Made by a program: the position numbers and the translations under genes. Positions 14,970 to 20,651 of a stretch of 20,651 bases of DNA are shown here, in pieces. Numbering within the stretch: position 1 is the stretch's first letter; each line of letters starts with the position of its first letter. The notes beneath the pieces were generated by a model. The model saw only the letters and a list, made by a program, of their open reading frames with translations. It made no database searches and was not told where the DNA came from. Origin of the DNA: CAYFLR01 sp964343805 (GTDB taxonomy: Bacteria > Bdellovibrionota_B > Oligoflexia > CAYFLR01); contig CAYFLR010000082.1 in assembly GCA_964343805.1 (NCBI GenBank), positions 1 to 20,651 on the forward strand, given 5' to 3'.

Positions 14970-17237
14970 TTAGGCCGCTTTTACGGACTCATCACTGGAA
15001 TCCGCTACATCTTCAAAGGAATCAAAAACTGCATTTTGTTCAAATTCCGCAATCTCTTTCTTCAAGTCTGGAGGCATGGTAATGGCTTTGCTCTCATACT
15101 CATCTCGATCAACTGCCACTAACAGATCTGGGTTTTCAGTGATGGCTGCCCTGACCAAGAAGAGGAAGTTCTTTTGAATCTCAAAACGTCGGCGAAAAAG
15201 TCGTCTCTTCCGAGCAGTATTATTTTTCATAGCCTCCAATTCGAAGAACAACATATCACTCACTTTTTGTGATCCACTATAGACACTGAGCATTCGCTGA
15301 CCGATTTCATCTGAGGAGATAAAAATAAGCTCGGCTCGATCGGCAATTGACCATTTGTCTAATAATGCTTTTAATTCTCCAATAGGATAGTATAAAAGAT
15401 CTGCAAATGGGAAGTTGAGTTGACGCATTTTTCGTTTAAGGAGATATTTTTCAGGAGGTAAGGCGGCATAGACCTTGCCCTCATTGCTCACATCCATCTC
15501 TTTCATTAAGCTGAGCATAAAGGAATCAACATCAATAGCCGTGGCATCTTTTTTCTGCTGATAGGCCTCCGCGCTCTCTTCAATTTTTTCCAACCCGTTT
15601 TTTATCTCCGCAATATCCATCTTATCCATTTTTTGCAGTTCTAATAGGACATCCACCGAATGATCCATTTCCAGTTCTCGGATAATATGGGCCACATGTT
15701 TTTTAGAAAGTAGAGGCAATAAACTGGCACAAGCACGACTGTCCGTTTTGGAAAAAGCATGCAGAATGGCTTCGTCTCCCAATTCCAGCAGGCGCTGTTT
15801 TTCTTCGGCAAAAGCCCCTCCGGTGATTCTTTCATTAAGGACTTTGGAAATCCCACCTTGATAGATTTTTGTGATGGCATTTTCTACATCATCCGCACTA
15901 ATGGGCTCTCCCGCTTTTTCCTCTAAGTAATCCCTGATCACCTTCACTTCATCTTTGGGAAAGGACATAATGAGCTCTTCCACCATATCAAAGCCCAAAA
16001 AGTCTACAATAGCCCTGATGGATTCCAAGCCATCTGGCGCAAAGGCTAAATCGCGGATCATCTGAACCGCCAACTGTTTATTACTTGAGAAAAGAGAACC
16101 CATTTTTTCTCTTAACTGTTCGACTGTTTCACTGGCCATGGACTTAGTACGGGCAGAACCACCTCCGCCTCCTCCACCAGCTTTTCCATCTCCGCTACCG
16201 GATCCAGACCCAGAATCACCTCCAGAACCTCCAGCGGCACCACCACCGCCACCACCAGCAGCGCCTCCACCTCCGCCTCCGCCAGCAGCCACAGCTCCGC
16301 CTCCACCTCCTGCAGCAGCACCCGCCGCAGACGCTCCACCAGCTCCTCCGCCAGCAGCAGTACCAGCAACTCCCGCGGCACCTCCACCAGCTCCGGCACC
16401 GGCACCTGATCCGCTACCTTCTAATTTACTGGACCCACTGCCCATTTTTCTCATGACCAATATACCGGTAATGAGCACCGCAAAGGCCAGAATACAGATG
16501 GCAGTAAAAGTGAGCATGGATGCAATAAGCGAAGAGTGTTTTTCTAGGAAGGTTTTTTCTTTAGGAGGAACCACCGGTTCATTGCTGGCTTCAATTTTCT
16601 TGGAGACCACTTTAAGAACATCTTTCCTCTTAGCCATATCTAGATGAAGACCTTTAATCACCGATCTTTTGATCATCTCGATGGTCTCTTGAGGAACAAA
16701 CTCCTCCAAGGTAATCTGCACAATAACTTGCTTAATAAAGTCATAGAGAGACTTTTCTGCTCCCCCTTGTTCTATTTTTATAATTTCAGATTTAATCTGT
16801 AAAAGATCTTTAAACAGAGCCTCTTCCTCAGGAGTTCGCTCTTCATTAAGGAATTTCGCCTCTTCCAAGTTCAGATCCAAATTGAGCTTGCCGAAGGTGG
16901 CTGTTTTCTCACCTGTCACATCAAAAAGCGACTGACTCATTTCAGAAAGTCGCTGCTGATAAGCTCCTTCGATCTCTTTGAGCCCCTGCCTTTTAATATC
17001 CTTAATCTTCTGATTATAGGCTTTGATTGCCGCATCGTTGAAAAGCACATTGGTTTCCACCATGAAACGCTTATCAGGAAGAAGGCGATGAATGGCGTTC
17101 TCTACCTTGTGCTGATAATGCTCTTCCACTTTTAATCGATCATCAAAGGTGAAATTGAGGGGTTCTAAATCATTGGAAAAGAGGTTACTGGTGAGTCCAA
17201 TGACAAAAAATAGGAAATAAAATCTCTTAGTTATCAT
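14970..17237 (-). CDS. FliF/FliG-like fusion membrane protein with Gly-rich linker
   Basis: This 755-residue protein resembles a natural fusion of flagellar MS-ring FliF and switch protein FliG. Residues 1-20 form a signal peptide or first helix. The periplasmic part (about 22-235) has two ring-building-like stretches. One is YQHKVENAIHRLLPDKRFMV (41-60). The other is VQITLEEF followed by IKRSVIKGLHLDMAKRKDVL (189-208), which matches the FliF pattern before its C-terminal helix. A membrane helix lies at about 237-263, then a 95-residue Gly/Ala/Ser linker (267-361). The cytoplasmic part matches FliG in order: N domain with IRAIVDFLGFDMVEELIMSF (407-426), middle domain about 480-555, and C domain from NFPFADLLYYPIGELKALLD (608-627) to about 700. 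The EHPQ motif and most torque charges are not conserved. Start: AAGG 7 nt before the ATG. It heads a two-gene unit with the giant TPR gene. A non-flagellar ring is likely. Confidence 0.72.
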   Translation of the reverse strand: MITKRFYFLFFVIGLTSNLFSNDLEPLNFTFDDRLKVEEHYQHKVENAIHRLLPDKRFMVETNVLFNDAAIKAYNQKIKDIKRQGLKEIEGAYQQRLSEMSQSLFDVTGEKTATFGKLNLDLNLEEAKFLNEERTPEEEALFKDLLQIKSEIIKIEQGGAEKSLYDFIKQVIVQITLEEFVPQETIEMIKRSVIKGLHLDMAKRKDVLKVVSKKIEASNEPVVPPKEKTFLEKHSSLIASMLTFTAICILAFAVLITGILVMRKMGSGSSKLEGSGSGAGAGAGGGAAGVAGTAAGGGAGGASAAGAAAGGGGGAVAAGGGGGGGAAGGGGGGAAGGSGGDSGSGSGSGDGKAGGGGGGGSARTKSMASETVEQLREKMGSLFSSNKQLAVQMIRDLAFAPDGLESIRAIVDFLGFDMVEELIMSFPKDEVKVIRDYLEEKAGEPISADDVENAITKIYQGGISKVLNERITGGAFAEEKQRLLELGDEAILHAFSKTDSRACASLLPLLSKKHVAHIIRELEMDHSVDVLLELQKMDKMDIAEIKNGLEKIEESAEAYQQKKDATAIDVDSFMLSLMKEMDVSNEGKVYAALPPEKYLLKRKMRQLNFPFADLLYYPIGELKALLDKWSIADRAELIFISSDEIGQRMLSVYSGSQKVSDMLFFELEAMKNNTARKRRLFRRRFEIQKNFLFLVRAAITENPDLLVAVDRDEYESKAITMPPDLKKEIAEFEQNAVFDSFEDVADSSDESVKAA
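16155..16439 (-). repeat. Low-complexity Gly/Ala/Ser linker coding tract
   Basis: This encodes residues 267-361 of the FliF/FliG-like protein, almost wholly Gly, Ala and Ser. The DNA is an imperfect trinucleotide array of GCC/CCA/CCT-type codons (plus-strand view) and forms a sharp local GC rise against AT-rich surroundings. It is probably a flexible tether whose length can change by slippage or recombination. Confidence 0.9.
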
Positions 17238-17262
17238 ACTTTCTTCCTTGAAAACAAGCTCG

Positions 17263-17277
17263 TGTTCATCGTGAACA
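17263..17277. promoter_or_regulatory. Palindrome TGTTCA-N3-TGAACA, possible operator
   Basis: This is a perfect inverted repeat of 6-bp arms around TCG, located 26-40 nt upstream of the FliF/FliG-like start codon in the 122-bp divergent region shared with the kinase gene. It could be a dimeric repressor site or part of the leader. No regulator gene is adjacent and no family is assigned. Confidence 0.4.
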
Positions 17278-17322
17278 TTTCTTCGCTAGAGTTTGGATCG
17301 GCAGAAAAAAAGAAATATTTAA

Positions 17323-17350
17323 TGGAAAATACTTAACTAAATTGTAAAAT
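17323..17350 (+). promoter_or_regulatory. Possible sigma70-like promoter for the sugar kinase
   Basis: TGGAAA (17323-17328) and TAAAAT (17345-17350) are separated by 16 nt. The -10 lies only 9 nt before the kinase ATG, and no Shine-Dalgarno sequence is visible there, so the transcript would be leaderless or nearly so. The region is AT-rich, so a chance match is quite possible. Confidence 0.3.
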
Positions 17351-17359
17351 AGCAGCACT

Positions 17360-18442
17360 ATGCATGCCATAACCCAAATAATTAAGCACTTTTTCCCTGA
17401 TCGTCCCGACCACCAAGTGGAACCATTTGGGACAGGGAATGTGAATGACACCTATTTAGTGACCCTTGATTCGCCACTAGAAAAAGTCATTTTTCAACGC
17501 ATCAACCCCCATGTTTTCGACAGACCCAGTGAAATCATGGAGAACATGCAAAAATACATCGACCATAATGAATCGAATCTTAAGCCTAAAGTTCCCGCAG
17601 AGATTCAAAGCTGGGAAATTCCTTCAATATATCAATCAGTTGGACAAAAACCCTATTTTATTGATGAGGAAGGAACCCTCTGGCGTGCTATGCGGTTTAT
17701 TGAAAATTCCTGCACCTATGACTTTCTTGCTAATGAAGCTCAAGCAAAAGAGGTGGGCTATTTATTGGGCTATTTTCACCAAGTGACTCATAAAATGGAT
17801 GCCTCCCAGATGTATGACACCCTTCCTGGTTTTCATATTACCCCCCTCTATTTAGAAAAGTACGATCAATTAGATAAGCATCAGAAAAAACAAAATGCGG
17901 AAATTCGTCATTGCATCGACTTTATAGAGACTCGGCGGGGCAACATGTTCACCCTCGATAATGCGCATAAAAAAGGAGACCTCACCTTTCAGACCATTCA
18001 TGGCGATCCTAAAGTCGGCAATATCCTCTTTCATAGGGAGACCGATCGAGGAATCGGACTTATCGATTTAGATACCTTAAAGCCAGGAATTATCCATTAC
18101 GATTTAGGAGATTGCCTCCGATCGGGTTGTAACCTAAATGGGGAAGATCCAAAAAGTTTAAACGAAGTAGAGTTTGACCTCGATATCTGCAATGCGATTC
18201 TAAAGAGCTATTTAAAGGTCACCTCAGGACTACTCACTCCTAAAGACAGAGAGCATCTCTATACAGCTATTCACACCATTCCTCTCGAATTAGGCCTCAG
18301 GTTTTTTACGGACTTTTTGGCGGGCAATGTCTATTTCAAAGTCAAAGATGAAGAGCATAATTTAAGACGGGCCATGGTTCAATTTCAACTGACAGCAAGC
18401 ATTGAAAAGCAGCAGCACAAAATTCTAGAGATAATTTCCTAA
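17360..18442 (+). CDS. NahK-like sugar 1-kinase (APH phosphotransferase fold)
   Basis: This 360-residue cytoplasmic kinase of the aminoglycoside-phosphotransferase superfamily is closest in pattern to N-acetylhexosamine 1-kinase (NahK). Family hallmarks are a glycine-rich nucleotide loop GTGNVNDTY (24-32), the segment VIFQRINPHVFDRPSEIMEN (43-62), the Brenner-type catalytic motif IHGDPKVGNILF (213-224) with Asp216 and Asn221, and the metal-binding IDLDT (235-239). The last is followed by YDLGDCLRSG (247-256), very like the NahK consensus. It would phosphorylate the anomeric position of a hexosamine or related sugar, but the substrate is inferred only from family. It is divergent from the FliF/FliG-like gene and 34 nt before the exported PRTase-like gene, so those two plus-strand genes may be cotranscribed. 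Confidence 0.82.
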   Translation: MHAITQIIKHFFPDRPDHQVEPFGTGNVNDTYLVTLDSPLEKVIFQRINPHVFDRPSEIMENMQKYIDHNESNLKPKVPAEIQSWEIPSIYQSVGQKPYFIDEEGTLWRAMRFIENSCTYDFLANEAQAKEVGYLLGYFHQVTHKMDASQMYDTLPGFHITPLYLEKYDQLDKHQKKQNAEIRHCIDFIETRRGNMFTLDNAHKKGDLTFQTIHGDPKVGNILFHRETDRGIGLIDLDTLKPGIIHYDLGDCLRSGCNLNGEDPKSLNEVEFDLDICNAILKSYLKVTSGLLTPKDREHLYTAIHTIPLELGLRFFTDFLAGNVYFKVKDEEHNLRRAMVQFQLTASIEKQQHKILEIIS

Positions 18443-18476
18443 TCATTCAATTTCCTCATCCGATATTATTAAAGAT

Positions 18477-20090
18477 ATGAAAACCACGATTTCAAACTGG
18501 CTAGGACTTTTCTCTATTCTCATTGCTCTCAGCATGGGATCAGTCTCCCTGCAGGCTGCCAATCTGGCCATTGCAGAAATCAAAGCCCTCTGTGATCATT
18601 TGGCGGTCCGAGCAGGACCTGTATCAGGCCCCAAACAAGCCATTGAATCAAAATATCGCCCCCATAAGGTAACAGCAAAAGAACTTGGTCAATTAAATAA
18701 TGAAAAGCTGGCTCTTTATGCAGCTCGTCATTTTAATCGCCAATTGTCCGGTCGCAACCTCTCCTTCTTTATGGAAATCCTCAATGATCCGGTGGTGAAA
18801 GATAAGCAAACAGCCTTAAATGCCCTGTATCAAATGTCTCAATTTGGCAATATGTCACGGATTTTCGAGCTTGTGGATCATCTTAAAATACAGGCAGACC
18901 AAAATAACTGGGCATTTTTATCAATTGGTCGTGGTACCACCGCTGATAGTCTCGCTTATCTGACCTTCAAAAGTCGTCAACCCAAAGGACACTACCGTAG
19001 TTTAAGAGAACTTCAAGACAAGGGACTCGACACGTTAGCAGGAAGAACACCGGTTATCATAGCTGACATGGCTTTACAGAGATTACTCCAAAAAGATTCT
19101 CGGTTAGCTAAAGAGTTAAAAGAAAATAACGTCGAGTTTGTTTTTGCTGAAGGACTTGAAGGAGGTCTAACCCCCTTTGTGAATTCTCCCGCTGTGGAAT
19201 TTAAAACCACCTTTCAAAAACTCTATCGCCGAATTGAGCAAAAGGGATCGGCAGAGCTTAATCAACTTTTCCTCCCCGACTTTCGTCATCAACTGGAATC
19301 CTTAGGTTTTAAAACGGAGTTTCACAATTTACGGTATGACCCGGAGCCCGCTGGGAAACCTACGCTCAATCAAATCATGAGCAGGGCTAACCCGAGACAG
19401 ATCCTGCCCGAGGATATATTGCAAGCAGTGGAGAAGCTACCGCCAAAAGATAAACGAATGGTACTTGAAATTTTGTACACCAATGGGCATTTAAAAAGCC
19501 TGCCCTATTTATCTGATCTCACCGCTCAAATGCACCAACAGATTCTCCAACGAGCAGCTGTATTAGGAAAAGATGCTAATTCGATCTATTTCTATTTACC
19601 CATTGATGGCAAAAGCTACCAATTGGTGGCGCAAATTTATGGCAGAACCAATAAAGTGCCCGCAGAAAAGTTCGTGCATAATATAAAAGAGGTGCCAAAA
19701 GATGGGGTTTTAGTGATTCTGGATGACTTTGCCGGCAGTGGTGAAAGCCTCACCAATGCCCAAACAGCCGGATTTTTTAACGGTTTTAAAGAGAGCACCA
19801 TTATTGCCCCTATCTTCACCACAGTAACTGCGATTGTTCAGATGAGAAAACGAGGAACTCCCGAAAACATAATCTGGGGCGAGTATCTGCCTGCCTTCAA
19901 AGAGACTCCTTTTTACCAATCACTGCCAACGGATGTGAGACTGGCCTATGATAACCTATCGGGAGGAGGCTATGCGAAGGGAAGCACGAATATCGCATTT
20001 TCTTATATGTCTCCCGATAATAACAATGCCTTTTTCTCTAGATATTTGTCGGCGCTTTATACTTTGAGGTGGACGGCGATTAAGTATTAG
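18477..20090 (+). CDS. Exported protein with phosphoribosyltransferase-like domain
   Basis: This 537-residue protein of unknown function has a clear Sec signal peptide (hydrophobic residues about 9-20, likely cleavage after VSLQA near 27). The C-terminal half contains VLVILDDFAGSGESLTNA (411-428), which has the strand-acidic pair-small loop form of the PRPP loop of type I phosphoribosyltransferases, with FAGSGES replacing the usual vvTTGgT. Upstream are FLSIGRGTTADSLAYL (147-162), which may be another phosphate-binding loop, and GKSYQLVAQIYGRTNK (378-393). Near the end, NIAFSYMSPDNNN (505-517) recalls the hood motif of PRTase-like proteins in predicted conflict systems. The start has only a weak upstream AAAGAT. 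A PRTase fold outside the cytoplasm would be odd since PRPP is not expected there, so it may bind or process a different ligand. Confidence 0.7.
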   Translation: MKTTISNWLGLFSILIALSMGSVSLQAANLAIAEIKALCDHLAVRAGPVSGPKQAIESKYRPHKVTAKELGQLNNEKLALYAARHFNRQLSGRNLSFFMEILNDPVVKDKQTALNALYQMSQFGNMSRIFELVDHLKIQADQNNWAFLSIGRGTTADSLAYLTFKSRQPKGHYRSLRELQDKGLDTLAGRTPVIIADMALQRLLQKDSRLAKELKENNVEFVFAEGLEGGLTPFVNSPAVEFKTTFQKLYRRIEQKGSAELNQLFLPDFRHQLESLGFKTEFHNLRYDPEPAGKPTLNQIMSRANPRQILPEDILQAVEKLPPKDKRMVLEILYTNGHLKSLPYLSDLTAQMHQQILQRAAVLGKDANSIYFYLPIDGKSYQLVAQIYGRTNKVPAEKFVHNIKEVPKDGVLVILDDFAGSGESLTNAQTAGFFNGFKESTIIAPIFTTVTAIVQMRKRGTPENIIWGEYLPAFKETPFYQSLPTDVRLAYDNLSGGGYAKGSTNIAFSYMSPDNNNAFFSRYLSALYTLRWTAIKY

Positions 20091-20113
20091 GTGTGCAGGA
20101 CTTGCGGTGACTT

Positions 20114-20212
20114 GTGAGCTGTTCGCAAACAAAACCAGGTTAAATGTGTCCGCCAAGTGCCGACGATAATCTATCGTGAGCTGTTCGCAAACAAAACCAG
20201 GTTAAATGTGTC
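20114..20212. repeat. 37-bp direct repeat pair
   Basis: Two identical 37-bp copies lie at 20114-20150 and 20176-20212, with a period of 62 bp. Each begins GTGAGCTGTTCGC and ends GGTTAAATGTGTC. Sequence after each copy (20151-20169 and 20213-20231) is also related but diverged. This indicates an older duplication of a larger unit in which the 37-bp part stayed or was made identical. Confidence 0.9.
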
Positions 20213-20257
20213 ACCTAAATGCTCGGTATAAAATGTTACCTATGTGCCCGGAATATA
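20145..20257. repeat. Dispersed intergenic repeat, right copy
   Basis: Three diverged 25-bp units lie at 20145-20169, 20207-20231 and 20233-20257. They share the pattern RTGTYACCTAWRTGCYCGG plus an AT-rich end, and the second and third match units at 1-75. The block sits between the PRTase-like gene and the four-helix-bundle gene. No open reading frame of interest crosses it. Confidence 0.7.
20163..20177. repeat. Inverted repeat ACGATA-N3-TATCGT
   Basis: A perfect 6-bp-arm palindrome around ATC lies between the two 37-bp direct repeats and overlaps the first two bases of the second copy. It is too weak and lacks a T-run to be a confident terminator. It may be an ancestral end or recombination site of the repeat element. 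Confidence 0.6.
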
Positions 20258-20260
20258 CCC

Positions 20261-20302
20261 CTCAGACCTCAGACCTCAGACCTCAGACTTCAGACCTCAG
20301 AC
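20261..20302. repeat. 7-bp tandem repeat (CTCAGAC)n
   Basis: Six consecutive 7-bp units of CTCAGAC, one with a C-to-T change (20289-20295), follow the dispersed repeat directly. They end in TTAC, as does the 8-bp array at the left edge. The array lies 30 nt from the stop codon of the leftward four-helix-bundle gene. Confidence 0.9.
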
Positions 20303-20332
20303 TTACACTGGTCAAACCTGCAATTCAACTAA

Positions 20333-20638
20333 TTACTTTTTATAATGAATCAATCGATACAAATGAGCTGCCACAATATCTGCCTCTTTAATCAAATTAT
20401 CAGAAACATTTAAAGCAAGATCAAGGATACTTTGAGTCTCTCGTAGTGAGCCAAGTGCTATATCAAAATATCTCAGTTGATCTTTTGATGATTTCTTATC
20501 AGACCCCTCTGCCAAATTGAGGACAATGCTAGAGGCCGCCCTATCTAATTGATCTTTTAAATGTCTGGGTAATTTTAATTTGCTGGTTTGATGATAAAGT
20601 TTAACTGCCAAGTGATAGGTTCTAAAGTTATTTCTCAT
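20333..20638 (-). CDS. Four-helix-bundle protein (23S rRNA IVS-encoded family)
   Basis: This 101-residue protein belongs to the S23/four-helix-bundle family first seen inside 23S rRNA intervening sequences. The diagnostic core is present: LKDQLDRAASSIVLNLAEGS (27-46) followed by KKSSKDQLRYFDIALGSLRE (48-67). The usual family length is somewhat greater, so this is a slightly short but apparently complete copy. AAAAGGAG lies 5 nt before the ATG, a strong ribosome site. No rRNA sequence is seen around it, so this is a free-standing copy. Family members are found singly at dispersed genomic sites and are related to the Avd accessory protein of diversity-generating retroelements, but no reverse transcriptase or template repeat is present here. 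The molecular function is unknown. Confidence 0.9.
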   Translation of the reverse strand: MRNNFRTYHLAVKLYHQTSKLKLPRHLKDQLDRAASSIVLNLAEGSDKKSSKDQLRYFDIALGSLRETQSILDLALNVSDNLIKEADIVAAHLYRLIHYKK

Positions 20639-20651
20639 GTTTGCTCCTTTT

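Noticed and set aside
16138..16647. Plus-strand 169-codon proline/alanine-rich open frame
   Set aside because: It is the antisense of the Gly/Ala linker tract and membrane segment; its composition is a by-product of the GC-rich linker codons.
17511..17786. 91-codon open frame inside the kinase gene
   Set aside because: Out-of-frame shadow of the NahK-like kinase with no independent support.
20206..20391. Plus-strand 61-codon open frame across the right repeat block
   Set aside because: It reads through the dispersed repeat and 7-bp tandem array, has no ribosome site or family pattern, and overlaps the end of the four-helix-bundle gene.
20333..20638. Diversity-generating retroelement (Avd-like helper protein)
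   Set aside because: The protein fits the general four-helix-bundle family, and no reverse transcriptase, template repeat or variable target gene is in the window.

Overview
The window looks like part of a Gram-negative bacterial chromosome assembled from draft or metagenomic reads. It has two 10-N scaffold gaps, moderate-to-low GC, outer-membrane export genes and an LPS-core heptose epimerase. Lineage cannot be fixed from the sequence. The gene mix (natural FliF/FliG-like fusion, giant TPR protein, PilZ-tailed efflux operon) would suit a Bdellovibrionota- or deltaproteobacteria-like organism, but that is a guess.

Layout. (1) 1-141: a dispersed intergenic repeat ending in an 8-bp tandem array. 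(2) 142-1125, minus: hldD-like ADP-heptose epimerase. (3) 1252-8293, plus: a CaCA-type cation exchanger, then a tightly packed export operon with overlapping or abutting starts. The operon encodes a TolC-like outer-membrane protein, a MacB/LolD-type ATPase, a periplasmic adaptor, a MacB-like permease, a second membrane-anchored adaptor and a small PilZ-like protein. (4) 8290-17237, minus: a two-gene unit, and the most unusual part of the window. The first gene (14970-17237) encodes a 755-residue protein that reads as a reduced FliF-like periplasmic part, one membrane helix, a 95-residue Gly/Ala/Ser linker and a full-length but divergent FliG-like cytoplasmic part. The second, 28 nt downstream, encodes one giant cytoplasmic TPR protein of about 2,220 residues, interrupted by a scaffold gap. 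(5) 17360-20090, plus: a NahK-like sugar kinase of the APH fold and an exported protein with a phosphoribosyltransferase-like loop. (6) 20091-20332: a composite repeat region sharing its core with the left edge of the window. (7) 20333-20638, minus: a four-helix-bundle (23S rRNA intervening-sequence type) protein.

How the genes may work together. The plus-strand operon can build a complete trans-envelope ABC efflux assembly with two different adaptors, possibly adjusted by the PilZ-like protein. The minus-strand pair looks like a membrane-ring plus cytoplasmic-scaffold module derived from the flagellar MS-ring/C-ring. The charged torque residues of canonical FliG are mostly not conserved and no other flagellar gene is present, so a non-flagellar role is plausible. 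This pair is the best candidate here for an undescribed system. HldD and the NahK-like kinase fit sugar activation for envelope glycans, but nothing links them directly.
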